64,000 bases of DNA from Agromyces intestinalis (lineage in GTDB: Bacteria; Actinomycetota; Actinomycetes; Actinomycetales; Microbacteriaceae): contig NZ_CP043505.1 of the NCBI RefSeq assembly GCF_008365295.1, forward strand, positions 3,224,001-3,288,000, given 5' to 3'. Positions within the stretch are counted from its first letter, which is position 1. Every line of letters begins with the position of its first letter. The notes under the pieces were generated by a model. The model was not told where the DNA came from. It saw nothing but the letters and a program-made list of their open reading frames with translations, and searched no databases. Shown here piece by piece: positions 17,892 to 26,615 of this stretch. A program made the translations under genes and the position numbers.

Positions 17892-19442
17892 TCAGCTGAT
17901 GCGCAGCGCGCGCAGTACCCGGGCGAGCAGGATGAACGGCCCCGACAGCACCCGGAACTCCGCACCCGTGCGGGGCAGCTGCAGCAGGCCGGTCGCGCGC
18001 GACACGGTCACGGGGTCGACGAACCGCAGCAGGCCCTCGCGGCCGTTGCGGCGGCCGAGTCCCGACGCCTTCACGCCGCCCATGGGCGCGGCGACCGAGC
18101 CGAACGACCCGCGGTAGCCCTCGTTGATGTTCACACTGCCGGCCGCGAGCGCGTCGGCGATGCGCTGCGCCCGCTTCGGCGAGCGGGTGAGCACCGAGGC
18201 GTTCAGGCCGTACTCGCTGTGGTTCGCCGCGACGATCGCCTCGGCGTCGCCATCGACGACGTAGAGCGAGGCGACGGCGCCGAACGTCTCGTCGGCGTAG
18301 GCGAGCATGTCAGGGGTGACATCGGTGAGCACGGTCGGCTCGAAGCACCAGGCGCCCGCGTCGGGCCGAGGCTTGCCGCCCACCAGCACCGTCGCGCCCT
18401 TCGCGACGGCTTCGTCGAGGTGCCCGGTGATGCGTTCGAGCTGGGCGGCGCTCGCGAGCGAGCCGTAGTCGGCGTCGAACTCGAGCCCGGTGCCGATCTT
18501 CGCCGACGAGAGCCGCTCGACGAGTGCGCGGGTGAACGGCTCGGCGACGCGGCGGTCGACGTAGATGCGCTCGATCGACACGCACAGCTGGCCCATCGCC
18601 GAGAAGCACGCGTACGCCGCATCCGCGGCCGCCTGCTCGGGGTCGACGTCGTCGAGCACGAGCATCGCGTTCTTGCCGCCCAGCTCGAGCGAGCAGCCGA
18701 CGAGTCGGCGGCCGGCCTTCTCGGCGATCTTGCGCCCGGTCGCGGTCGAGCCGGTGAAGCAGATGTAGTCGACCTCGTCGGTAAGCGCCTCGCCGACCTC
18801 GTCGGGTGAGCCGGTCACGACCGCCCACAGCGCCTCGGGCACGCCCGCTTCGATGAATGCGCGACGCAGCGCGAGGATTGTCACCGCGCCGTGGTCGTCG
18901 GCCTTCTGCACGACGCCGCAACCGGCGGCGAGGGCGGGCACGACGTCCATCGCGGCGAGGCTCAGGGCGTAGTTCCACGGGGTGATCACGCCGGCGACGC
19001 CCTTCGGCCGGTACCGCACGCGCGTGGCCGTGGCGACCGGCACACCAGCGCGCACGTGGCGACCCTTCAGTACCCGCGGTGCCTCGAGCGCATTGAACCG
19101 CGTGACCGACGCAGCCTGGTAGAGCTCTTCGAGCGCCTGGCCGCGCGTCTTACCGCTCTCGATCTGGGCGAGGTCGAGCAGCAGGTCGCCGCGCTCGAGG
19201 ATGAGGTCGTGGGCGCGCAGCAGCACGCGGCGGCGGTGCGCGAACCCCGCCCTGGCCCACGCCAGCTGCGCGAGGCGGGCGCGCGACACCGCGTCGCGAA
19301 CATCGTCGGCGCTCGAGCGCGGCAGGTCGTGGTGGGGTTCGCCGGTGGCCGGAACCGACACGGCGATGGTCTCGGAGCCCGAGGCGACGACGTCGTCGGC
19401 GAGGCTCGCGAACAGGGCGGGGGAGGCCGTCGTGGCACGCAT
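17892..19442 (-). CDS. gabD2: Succinate-semialdehyde dehydrogenase (NADP+), GabD2-like
   Basis: A 516-residue aldehyde dehydrogenase. Catalytic Glu is in GCSLELGGKNAML and catalytic Cys in MGQLCVSIERIYV. The YRPKGVAGVITPWNYALSL cofactor-site block and FTGSTATGRKIAEKAGRRL are present. The FSAMGQLC-SIERIYV stretch and overall length closely resemble mycobacterial GabD2, which oxidises succinate semialdehyde to succinate. One variation is VVQKADDHG, where most family members have a VVxKPDxxT-like sequence. ATG 19442 is six bases after TAGACT on the minus strand (leaderless); GTG 19448 overlaps the promoter spacing. The gene is divergent from the transporter gene. Confidence 0.85.
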   Translation of the reverse strand: MRATTASPALFASLADDVVASGSETIAVSVPATGEPHHDLPRSSADDVRDAVSRARLAQLAWARAGFAHRRRVLLRAHDLILERGDLLLDLAQIESGKTRGQALEELYQAASVTRFNALEAPRVLKGRHVRAGVPVATATRVRYRPKGVAGVITPWNYALSLAAMDVVPALAAGCGVVQKADDHGAVTILALRRAFIEAGVPEALWAVVTGSPDEVGEALTDEVDYICFTGSTATGRKIAEKAGRRLVGCSLELGGKNAMLVLDDVDPEQAAADAAYACFSAMGQLCVSIERIYVDRRVAEPFTRALVERLSSAKIGTGLEFDADYGSLASAAQLERITGHLDEAVAKGATVLVGGKPRPDAGAWCFEPTVLTDVTPDMLAYADETFGAVASLYVVDGDAEAIVAANHSEYGLNASVLTRSPKRAQRIADALAAGSVNINEGYRGSFGSVAAPMGGVKASGLGRRNGREGLLRFVDPVTVSRATGLLQLPRTGAEFRVLSGPFILLARVLRALRIS

Positions 19443-19448
19443 TCGCAC

Positions 19449-19454
19449 AGTCTA
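19449..19454 (-). promoter_or_regulatory. Leaderless promoter -10 of the gabD2-like gene
   Basis: TAGACT on the minus strand, six bases before ATG 19442. Confidence 0.6.
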
Positions 19455-19499
19455 GGTCAGGTGTCCCACTTCGTCGCCCGAGATCGGCCGACAGGCGGC

Positions 19500-19505
19500 T
19501 ACACT
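19500..19505 (+). promoter_or_regulatory. Promoter -10 of the GPH transporter gene
   Basis: TACACT, eight bases before ATG 19514; probably leaderless or nearly so. Confidence 0.5.
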
Positions 19506-19513
19506 TGCCGCCC

Positions 19514-20962
19514 ATGACCGCAGCGCAGCGTCCCCTGCCGCGCGGCGTCGTCGCCCGCTACGCGATCGGATCGATCGGCACCGGCGGGTTCGCGACGCTG
19601 CCCGGACTCGTCCTCGTGTACTACCTCACGGACACACTCGGCGTGGCCGCGCTCGCGGCCGGCGCCGTCGTCACCGCGGCGAAGGTGTGGGACGTCGTGA
19701 TCGATCCGTGGATCGGCGACCGCAGCGACCGCGCGCTGGCCCGGCACGGCACGAGGCGCACTCGGATGGTCGTCGGCGCGGTGACCCTGCCGGTCTTCTT
19801 CGCGCTCACCTTCGCGGTGCCGCCGGGCATCGGGCCTGTGGCATCCGGGGTCTGGGTCGCGCTCGCGTTCCTCGCGACCGCGACGTCGTTCAGCCTGTTC
19901 CAGGTGCCGTATATCGGGCTGCCTGCCGAGCTCACGCCGGGCTACGACGCGCGCACCCGGCTGCTCACCTGGCGGGTCGTGGTGCTCACCATCGCCATCC
20001 TGCTGTTCGGCGCGGGCGGCCCCGAGGTGCGTGAGGCGTTCGATGACGAGCACGTCGGGTACCTGGTCATGGCCATCGTCGCCGGCGTCGCGATCGGGCT
20101 GGGCATGCTGGTCGCCACGACGGTCGCGCCGCGCCGGGCGGCGGCGAAACAGGAAGCGGATGTCTCGGATGTCTTGGATGCCCCGCCGGCCCCGGATGCC
20201 TCGCCGGCGACGCCGGCACCCGAGGTCGCGGCCGACCCGGGAGGAGGCATCCGCGGCGCGTACCGCGACGGTATCGCGGTACTGCGACGCAGCCGCGCGT
20301 TCCGCGTGCTGCTGAGCGTGTTCGTGCTGCAGGGCCTCGCGACGGGTCTCATGCTCGCCGGAGCCCAGTTCGTCGCGACCTGGGTGCTGCACGACCGGGG
20401 CGCGGTGACGTACCTCTTCGTGGCGCTCATCGCCCCGGCAGTGCTCTGCGCGCCGATCTGGGGCGTCATCGCACGGCACATCGGCAAGGAACGCGGGTTC
20501 GGGTGGGCGAGCGCGATCTTCGCAGTCGCCGCACTCGCGCTCGTGGGCCTCGCGTTCGCGCCGGGGCCGTGGGTGTACGCGCCCGTCGCGCTCGCCGGCG
20601 CCGCCTACGCGGGCATGCAGTCACTGCCGATGGCGATGCTGCCCGACGTCATCTCGCACGACGCGCGCGTGCACGGCGACGAGCGCGCCGGCAGCTTCAG
20701 CGGGGTGTGGACGGCGGGCGAGACCGCCGGCATGGCGCTCGGCGCGACGGTGCTGTCGATCGTGCTGGCGCTCACGGGGTACGTCGAATCGGTCGCCGGT
20801 CAGGCGGTCGAGCAGGGCCCGGCCGCCGTGCTCGGCATCGTGCTCGCGTTCAGCGTCATCCCGGCGGCGCTCGTCGCGGCGAGCCTCGTCGGCATCCGTC
20901 GGTATCCGCTGAGACGAGCCGACATCGAACCGGTGTCCGCGGTGGAAGGAGCGGTGCGATGA
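19514..20962 (+). CDS. MFS transporter, glycoside-pentoside-hexuronide (GPH) cation symporter type
   Basis: A 482-residue polytopic membrane protein with about 12 hydrophobic segments. The early sequence YYLTDTLGVAALAAG and AAKVWDVVIDPWIGDRSDR is the MelB/GPH cation- and sugar-binding signature. A charged cytoplasmic insert rich in Asp/Ala/Pro (SDVLDAPPAPDASPATPAPE) splits the two six-helix halves. It likely imports a glycoside or related small solute with H+ or Na+. An in-frame TTG at 19505 lies inside the -10 and is rejected. The stop overlaps the next ATG (ATGA), so it is coupled to the PLP enzyme, which may act on the imported compound. Confidence 0.85.
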   Translation: MTAAQRPLPRGVVARYAIGSIGTGGFATLPGLVLVYYLTDTLGVAALAAGAVVTAAKVWDVVIDPWIGDRSDRALARHGTRRTRMVVGAVTLPVFFALTFAVPPGIGPVASGVWVALAFLATATSFSLFQVPYIGLPAELTPGYDARTRLLTWRVVVLTIAILLFGAGGPEVREAFDDEHVGYLVMAIVAGVAIGLGMLVATTVAPRRAAAKQEADVSDVLDAPPAPDASPATPAPEVAADPGGGIRGAYRDGIAVLRRSRAFRVLLSVFVLQGLATGLMLAGAQFVATWVLHDRGAVTYLFVALIAPAVLCAPIWGVIARHIGKERGFGWASAIFAVAALALVGLAFAPGPWVYAPVALAGAAYAGMQSLPMAMLPDVISHDARVHGDERAGSFSGVWTAGETAGMALGATVLSIVLALTGYVESVAGQAVEQGPAAVLGIVLAFSVIPAALVAASLVGIRRYPLRRADIEPVSAVEGAVR

Positions 20963-22446
20963 CCGGGTTCCGCCGCGAGGCATCCGAGATCCTGGCCGAA
21001 CTCGCCGACCTGCGCGCGCATGACGCGCCCACCCACGGCGGGCGGGTGCTGTCGTACGTGTACGACTCGGGGCTCGCCGTACTCGACGCGCTCGCCGCCG
21101 ACGCCGCACGGCTCGTGCAGCCGGTCAACGGGCTCGACCCGACCACGTTCACGTCGGTCGCCGCGATGGAGCGCGGGGTCGTCGGGTTCGCGCGCGAGGT
21201 GTTCCACGGCGACGACGAGGTGGTCGGATCGGTGACGTCGGGCGGCACCGAGAGCTGCGTGCTCGCGGTGAAGACCGCACGCGACGCGTGGCGGGCGGCG
21301 GGCGGGCAGGGGCAGGCGCGCCTCGTCGCGCCCGTCACCGCGCACGCCGCGTTCCGCAAGGCGTGCCACCTGCTGGATGTCGCGTACGACACCGTGCCGA
21401 TCGACCCGGCGACCGGGCGGCCCTCGGCAGAGGCGATCGGCGGTCGGCTCGGCCCGGATGTCGCGCTCGTCGTCGTCAGCGCACCGTCGTACCCGTTCGC
21501 CACGCTCGACCCGATCGCCGAGGTCGCCGCCCTCGCCGCCGCGCGCGGCGTGCCCGTGCACGTGGACGCGTGCATCGGAGGGTTCGCGCTGGGGTTCGCC
21601 GAAGCATCCATGCCCGATGCCTCCGTGCCAGACCTGCCCGCGTGGGACTTCGCGGTGCCGGGCGTGACCAGCCTGTCGGCCGACCTGCACAAGTACGGCT
21701 ACGCCCCGAAGGGGGTATCGGTGCTGCTCACGCGCGGGCACGACCGGCAGCGGTTCCAATACTTCGCGACGACCGAGTGGCCGGGGTATCCGGTCGTGAA
21801 CCCGACGCTCACCGGTTCGAAGCCCGCCGGGCCGCTCGCCGCCGCGTGGGCGATCATCGAGGCGCTCGGGCGCGAGGGGTTCGCCGACCTCACGGCCCGC
21901 GCGCTGCGCGCAACGGCCGCGCTGCGGGCCGCGGTCGACGGCATCGAGGGGCTGCAGGTGGTCGGCGACCCGGTCGGCCCGCTGATGGCGGTGCGAGCGG
22001 ATGCCTCGGTGCCCGCTGACCGCCGGGTCGACCCGCACCACTGGGCCGATGCGGCGCGTGCGGCGGGCTGGCACCTGCAGTTGCAGCCGGCGCTCGTACA
22101 GGCCGACGGGAGTGCGCTGCCGCGCACGACGCACCTCACCGTGACGCCGGTGACCGAGGGGGTGCTCGGCGAGCTCGTGCCGGCGCTCGTCGCCGCCGCA
22201 GATGCGGTGCGCGGGGTCGCGCCCGTCGACGGGCGCGACGTGCTGGCAGGGCTGGGCGAGCTGCCCCGTGCGCTCGACTCGGCCGGGGCGGAGCGACTGC
22301 TGGCGTCGTTCGGGCTGCTCGGAGGCGCCGGCGCGCTGCCCGAGCGCATGGCACCCGTGCTCGCGCTCGTCGAGGCCCTGCCCGCGCCGGTCACCGAGCG
22401 GCTGCTCGTCGAGCTGCTGGCGCGCGTCGTGGAGCCGGCGGCATAG
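20959..22446 (+). CDS. PLP-dependent aspartate aminotransferase-fold enzyme, sphingosine-1-phosphate lyase-like
   Basis: A 495-residue PLP enzyme of the group II decarboxylase/sphingosine-phosphate lyase family. It has VTSGGTESCVLAVKTARDAW (phosphate-binding loop), a histidine in PVTAHAAFRKACHLL, VHVDACIGGFAL and the PLP lysine in SADLHKYGYAPKG. That last block is closer to sphinganine-1-phosphate lyases than to glutamate decarboxylase. The family cleaves long-chain base phosphates or decarboxylates amino acids. It is translationally coupled to a GPH symporter, an unusual pairing. There is no N-terminal membrane anchor. The C-terminal 70 residues (GLGELPRALDSAG onwards) look like a family-variable extension. 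Confidence 0.8.
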   Translation: MTGFRREASEILAELADLRAHDAPTHGGRVLSYVYDSGLAVLDALAADAARLVQPVNGLDPTTFTSVAAMERGVVGFAREVFHGDDEVVGSVTSGGTESCVLAVKTARDAWRAAGGQGQARLVAPVTAHAAFRKACHLLDVAYDTVPIDPATGRPSAEAIGGRLGPDVALVVVSAPSYPFATLDPIAEVAALAAARGVPVHVDACIGGFALGFAEASMPDASVPDLPAWDFAVPGVTSLSADLHKYGYAPKGVSVLLTRGHDRQRFQYFATTEWPGYPVVNPTLTGSKPAGPLAAAWAIIEALGREGFADLTARALRATAALRAAVDGIEGLQVVGDPVGPLMAVRADASVPADRRVDPHHWADAARAAGWHLQLQPALVQADGSALPRTTHLTVTPVTEGVLGELVPALVAAADAVRGVAPVDGRDVLAGLGELPRALDSAGAERLLASFGLLGGAGALPERMAPVLALVEALPAPVTERLLVELLARVVEPAA

Positions 22447-22555
22447 TGCCCCGCTCCCGCCCCACCCCGTCCCGCGCGCCCGCCCCCACCCCGTCCCGCG
22501 CGCCACCCCGTCCCACGCCCCACCCCGTCCCGCGCGCCCACCCCCACCCCACGCA
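22447..22555. repeat. Low-complexity C-rich tandem tract
   Basis: Over 100 bases made almost only of C and G, with imperfect repeats of CCCCGTCCCGCGCGCC. Not coding on either strand as far as can be judged. Confidence 0.85.
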
Positions 22556-22619
22556 CGCCGTTTGGACGCGTTTCGGCGGGTCGAATCCAGAGGTGCCGCC
22601 GAATCGTGTCCAAACGGCG
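22556..22619. repeat. 64-bp inverted repeat (24-bp arms)
   Basis: The left arm 22556-22579 and right arm 22596-22619 match at 22 of 24 positions (core CGCCGTTTGGAC and GTCCAAACGGCG), with a 16-base loop. It lies between convergent genes, so it may terminate both; its length suggests a dispersed palindromic element. Confidence 0.9.
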
Positions 22620-22645
22620 GGCGTGATCGGCGCGACGGATGAGCG

Positions 22646-23533
22646 CTAGCCCGCCGGCAGCCCGCAGCGCTCGGCGTAGTAGGCGTAGAGGTCGGCGCGC
22701 AGGGTGTCGCCGGCCTTGATGCCGAGCTGGCCCGAGCGTCCATCGCTCGTCGTCACCTCGAACGGCAGGATCGTGCCCACCTTGTCCTCGGCGACGGCGT
22801 GCGCGTCGCAGCGATTCGGCCTCACCGGCAGCTCGATCATCGACGGCGGGTCGGAACCGGCGATCTCGACGTCGAGCGTCCAGTCGGGGGTGTCCTCGGC
22901 GTTCAGCAGGGTCGTGCCGCTCACGCCCGTCACGTGCACCGACCCGCCGCCGCCCGCCGGCACGACGGTGACGTCGATCACCGCTCGCGTACCGGCTCCC
23001 GACCCGCTCGTGCGCAGGTGCTCGGGCAGCGTGATCACCGCGACCGAATCGACCGACTCGGCGAGACACGCCTGATCCTGCACCCGCTGCAGCGCCCCGA
23101 ACGCATCCTCGGCGGGAAGCTCACCGCGACCCGCGCCCGCGGCCGTCTCGACATCGAGCACGACCGTGACCGGTGCGACCGGCTCGGTGCACACCGCGTC
23201 GGTCGGCATCAGCCGGATCGCGATCGCCCGCCCCGGCGCGAACCCGGTCGGCGTCGATTTCGCCATGCCCGGCTCGAACCCGGGGGAGCGCACCTCGACC
23301 GAGCGCACCGTCACCTCGTCGTCGCGGCCGTTCTCGACGAGCACGAAGATGCGGCCGCCCGAGATATCCACTCGGCCCTGCCCGACCGAAGCCGTGATGC
23401 CGTCGAGCGCCGCGGGATCACCCGATCCGCCGGGATCGCCACCGGGATCGCCGCCGCCCGAGCATCCGACGAGCGCGCACGCCATCGCGACCAGCGCGAC
23501 CGAGGCCCCGAGCGCGATGCGACCCCGGGGCAT
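22646..23533 (-). CDS. Putative lipoprotein of unknown function
   Basis: 295 residues. A lipoprotein signal peptide runs from ALGASVALVAMACALVGC (Cys about residue 24), followed by a Gly/Asp-rich spacer (GGGDPGGDPGGSGDP). The mature part has two similar-looking beta-rich halves. Each includes a stretch on a cysteine-bearing residue pair (DAVCTEPVAPVTVVLDVE and NRCDAHAVAEDKVG), and the protein ends RCGLPAG. No known enzymatic motif is seen. Its start lies four bases after the mrp stop, so it is probably the last gene of the mrp operon, although an independent promoter cannot be excluded. Confidence 0.85.
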   Translation of the reverse strand: MPRGRIALGASVALVAMACALVGCSGGGDPGGDPGGSGDPAALDGITASVGQGRVDISGGRIFVLVENGRDDEVTVRSVEVRSPGFEPGMAKSTPTGFAPGRAIAIRLMPTDAVCTEPVAPVTVVLDVETAAGAGRGELPAEDAFGALQRVQDQACLAESVDSVAVITLPEHLRTSGSGAGTRAVIDVTVVPAGGGGSVHVTGVSGTTLLNAEDTPDWTLDVEIAGSDPPSMIELPVRPNRCDAHAVAEDKVGTILPFEVTTSDGRSGQLGIKAGDTLRADLYAYYAERCGLPAG

Positions 23534-23537
23534 TCGC

Positions 23538-24740
23538 TCACCGCACCGACACGTCGAGCCGGCGCCCCTGCAGCGAGCGCGGCCGTGCCGCGAGCGCGGC
23601 CGCGACCTGCTCGATCGCCCGCGCCGCCGGATCGTCGGGCTCGGCCGCGACGACCGGCAGGCCGTCGTCGCCGCCGCGACGCAGTGCGACGCTGAGCGGC
23701 ACGCTCGCCAGCAGCGGCACGGGCTCGTCCTGCCCCTCCGAGAGCCGGCGTGCCACCTCGGCGCCGCCGCCGGCGCCGAAGAGCTCGAGCACGCTGCCGT
23801 CGGGGGCGGGAAGCCCGGCCATGTTCTCGACCACGCCGACGACCTGCTGGCCGGTCTGGCGGGCGACGACGCCCGACCGCTCGGCCACGTCGGCGGCGGC
23901 TGGCTGCGGCGTCGTCACGACCACCACCTCGGCGTTCGGCAGCAGCTGACCGAGCGAGATCGCGATGTCGCCCGTGCCCGGCGGCAGGTCGACGAGCAGC
24001 ACGTCGAGGTCGCCGAAGTACACGTCGGTGAGGAACTGCGACAACGTGCGGTGCAGCATGGGGCCGCGCCAGGCGACGGCGACGGATGACGCGCGGCCGC
24101 CCTCGGGCGCCTCGACGAACATGCCGATCGAGATGACCTTCACTCCGTGCGCGACCGGCGGCAGGATCATGTCATCGACCCGGGTGGGCTTCACCGCGTC
24201 GCCGCGATCGTCGACCAGCCCGAGCAGGCCGGGAATCGAGTACCCGTGCACGTCGGCGTCGACGACCCCGACCGCGAGCCCGCGCGCCGCGAGCGCGACC
24301 GCGAGATTCGCTGTGATCGTCGACTTGCCGACCCCGCCCTTGCCGCTCGTCACCGCGATCACGCGGGTGAGGGTGCCCGGGCCGAACGGATTGGTGCGAG
24401 CCGCCCGACCGCCGCGCAGCCTCTCGGTCAGCGCCTGCCGCTGCGCGGGTGTCATGACGGACAGCACGACGTCGGCGTTGCCCGGCCCTGCGACCTGCTC
24501 GGCGGCCGCCCGCACATCGCGTTCGATGCGGTCGCTGGCGGGGCATCCGACGATCGTCAACCGCACGTCGACGCGCACCCGCCCGTCTGCACCGGCCTCG
24601 ACGCCCGCGACCATGTCGAGTTCGGTGATCGGCTTGCGGATCTCGGGGTCGATCACCGAGGCGAGCGCGGCGAGGACGCCGCGCTCGAGGTCGGTGCCGG
24701 TCGCGGAGGCGCCCGTCGTGTCCCCGCCCTCAGCGGGCAT
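23538..24740 (-). CDS. mrp: Mrp/NBP35-family ATPase (iron-sulfur cluster carrier)
   Basis: A 400-residue P-loop ATPase that carries or inserts Fe-S clusters in the cytosol. An N-terminal DUF59/MIP18 domain (about 15-100, with VGCPASDRIERDV) is followed by the Mrp domain with deviant Walker A SGKGGVGKST (about 137-146), VDADVHGYSIPGLLG and VDLPPGTGDIAISLGQLLP. The bacterial Mrp CxxC cluster motif is missing: after VVENMAG the sequence reads LPAPDGSVLELFGAGGG with no cysteines. Actinobacterial members commonly show this form (from memory). The stop is four bases before the lipoprotein gene and the 5' end overlaps the DUF1003 gene by 11 bases. Confidence 0.93.
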   Translation of the reverse strand: MPAEGGDTTGASATGTDLERGVLAALASVIDPEIRKPITELDMVAGVEAGADGRVRVDVRLTIVGCPASDRIERDVRAAAEQVAGPGNADVVLSVMTPAQRQALTERLRGGRAARTNPFGPGTLTRVIAVTSGKGGVGKSTITANLAVALAARGLAVGVVDADVHGYSIPGLLGLVDDRGDAVKPTRVDDMILPPVAHGVKVISIGMFVEAPEGGRASSVAVAWRGPMLHRTLSQFLTDVYFGDLDVLLVDLPPGTGDIAISLGQLLPNAEVVVVTTPQPAAADVAERSGVVARQTGQQVVGVVENMAGLPAPDGSVLELFGAGGGAEVARRLSEGQDEPVPLLASVPLSVALRRGGDDGLPVVAAEPDDPAARAIEQVAAALAARPRSLQGRRLDVSVR

Positions 24741-25257
24741 GCTCGGCGGCCTCCTGCTGCTCGTCGTCGCGGCGGTCGAGCTCGTCGAGCACCTGCCGCA
24801 GCTCTTGCCGGATGAAGTCCTTCGACGCGAGCTCTTTCACGGCGAGGCGCAGGGCGACCACCTCGCGGGCGAGATACTCGGTGTCGGCGAGGTTGCGCTC
24901 GGCGCGCTGGCGGTCCTGTTCGATCTGCACGCGGTCGCGGTCGTCTTGGCGGTTCTGCGCCAGCAGGATGAGCGGCGCCGCGTACGACGCCTGCAGCGAG
25001 AGCACGAGCGTCAGCGCGATGAACCCGTAGTCGGCGCGGTCGAACTGCCAATCGGCGGGCGCGATGGTGTTCCACAGCATCCACAGGGCGACGAACAGGG
25101 TGAGCCCGAGCAGGAACCACGGCGTGCCCATGCCGCGGGCGATCACCTCGGTGGCCCGGCCGAACCGGTCGCTGTCGCTGCTCCCGCGGAAGGGCACGGA
25201 TCGACGCGTGCCCTTCGGGGTCTCGAACCGGCGGTCTTCGACGTCAGCGCGTGCCAT
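24730..25257 (-). CDS. DUF1003 membrane protein
   Basis: 175 residues with the DUF1003 core: GTPWFLLGLTLFVALWMLWN (helix 1), a short loop with FDRADYGFIALTLVLSLQASYAAPLILLAQNRQ (helix 2), then a long charged coiled-coil-like helix (DRVQIEQDRQRAERNLADTEY onwards). The function of DUF1003 is unknown. The C-terminus overlaps mrp by 11 bases and the start overlaps the MgtE_N gene by 14 bases, so transcription with both is almost certain. Confidence 0.9.
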   Translation of the reverse strand: MARADVEDRRFETPKGTRRSVPFRGSSDSDRFGRATEVIARGMGTPWFLLGLTLFVALWMLWNTIAPADWQFDRADYGFIALTLVLSLQASYAAPLILLAQNRQDDRDRVQIEQDRQRAERNLADTEYLAREVVALRLAVKELASKDFIRQELRQVLDELDRRDDEQQEAAEHAR

Positions 25258-26575
25258 CTCCTGCCCTCCTTCCGCCTGGGATGGGGATGCTCCCCGTGGT
25301 CAGCTGCGCCCGCGCGGTGGCGCGGCGCGCCAGATTCTCCTGGTCGTCGGGATGACTTCGCCAGTCTTCGGGAAGCAGGTAGTCGAGCACGTCGTCGATG
25401 GTCACCACCCCGACGAGTCGATGCTTCTCGTCGACGACCGGCACCGAGACCAGGTCGTAGCTGGCCAGGATGCGGCTCACCTCGGCCGCCGACGTGTCGG
25501 CTCGCACGGGTTCGAGCCCCTGGTCGATGAGCGACCCGAGCCGCTCGTGCGGCGGATAGCGGAGCATCCGCTGGAAGTGCACCATGCCGAGGAACCGCCC
25601 GGTCGGCGGCTCGTACGGAGGCAGCGTGACGCACACCGCCGCGCCCAGCGCTGGCGGCAAGTCGTGCCGGCGGATCATCGCGAGCCCCTCGGCCACGGTC
25701 GCGTCGGCCGAGAGGATGATCGGCTCAGTCGTCATGAGCCCGCCGGCCGATTCGGGCGCGTAGCTCAGCAGCATGCGCACGTCTTCGGCCTCTTCGGGCT
25801 CCATGAGCTCGAGCAGGTGCTCTTGACGGTCGTCGGGAAGCTGGGCGATGAGGTCGGCCGCGTCGTCGGGCTGCATCTGATCGAGCACGTCGGCGACCCG
25901 GTCGTCGTCGAGCTGGGCGATGATGTCGACCTGGTCGGACTCGGGCATCTCTTCGAGCACGTCGGCGAGCCGGTCGTCGGGCAGCTCTTCAGCCACCTCG
26001 TGCCGCCGCTGCGGCGGCAGGTCGAGCAGCGTGTTCGCCAGGTCGGCGGGCTTCAGCTCGGAGTAGGTCGCGATGAGGTGCTCGGCCGACTGCGCCTCAC
26101 CGGGCGCGTTCAGCTCGCGCACCTCGCGCCACGTCACGTACGCCGACTGCCCCTTCGAGAACGGCGAGGCGCCCTTGGGGCGGCGCACGAAGAGCTGCTC
26201 GACCTCCCACTCGCCCTGTTCCTGCTCGCCGATGGCGACGTCTTCGATGGTCGCCTCGCCCGAGCCGTCGTTGAACGCGACCTTGCGGCCGAGCATCTCG
26301 GCGATCACGCGCACCTCACCGCCGCGCTGTTCGAAGCGGCGCAGGTTGATGAGCCCGGTCGTGATGATCTGGCCGCCGCCGATCGAGGTCACTCGCCCGA
26401 TCGAGAGGAACACGCGGCGTTTGCCCGGGATCTCGACGATGAGGCCGACGACCCTGGGCGGGTTGTTCTTGCGGTACACGACGAGCACGTCGCGAACCCG
26501 CCCGACGCGATCGCCGGCGGGGTCGAAGACGGCGCACCCGGCGAGTCGGGCGACGAAGACTCTCGTGGCGCTCAC
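25244..26575 (-). CDS. PRC-barrel / MgtE N-terminal / CBS-domain protein without a channel domain
   Basis: 443 residues. PRC-barrel-like repeats at the N-terminus (GCAVFDPAGDRVGRVRDVLVVYR and a second at about 95-165) precede an MgtE-N helical repeat domain (about 170-290; LPDDRLADVLEEMPESDQVD and similar repeats). Two CBS domains follow at about 290-420, ending GVVTIDDVLDYLLPEDW. The transmembrane magnesium channel of MgtE is absent, so this is a stand-alone sensor-like protein, possibly reading Mg2+ or adenine nucleotides. GTG 26575 is six bases from TAGAGT (leaderless). It heads the operon with DUF1003 and mrp; from memory it matches Rv1232c. Confidence 0.88.
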   Translation of the reverse strand: MSATRVFVARLAGCAVFDPAGDRVGRVRDVLVVYRKNNPPRVVGLIVEIPGKRRVFLSIGRVTSIGGGQIITTGLINLRRFEQRGGEVRVIAEMLGRKVAFNDGSGEATIEDVAIGEQEQGEWEVEQLFVRRPKGASPFSKGQSAYVTWREVRELNAPGEAQSAEHLIATYSELKPADLANTLLDLPPQRRHEVAEELPDDRLADVLEEMPESDQVDIIAQLDDDRVADVLDQMQPDDAADLIAQLPDDRQEHLLELMEPEEAEDVRMLLSYAPESAGGLMTTEPIILSADATVAEGLAMIRRHDLPPALGAAVCVTLPPYEPPTGRFLGMVHFQRMLRYPPHERLGSLIDQGLEPVRADTSAAEVSRILASYDLVSVPVVDEKHRLVGVVTIDDVLDYLLPEDWRSHPDDQENLARRATARAQLTTGSIPIPGGRRAGDGTR

Positions 26576-26581
26576 ATACCG

Positions 26582-26587
26582 ACTCTA
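26582..26587 (-). promoter_or_regulatory. Leaderless promoter -10 of the MgtE_N/CBS operon
   Basis: TAGAGT on the minus strand, six bases before GTG 26575. Confidence 0.6.
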
Positions 26588-26603
26588 GTGCGGGCGGGCA
26601 TGC

Positions 26604-26609
26604 GACAAT
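26604..26609 (+). promoter_or_regulatory. Candidate leaderless promoter -10 of the stress-protein gene
   Basis: GACAAT, six bases before ATG 26616, divergent from the MgtE_N promoter 17 bases away. Confidence 0.45.
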
Positions 26610-26615
26610 GAGCCG

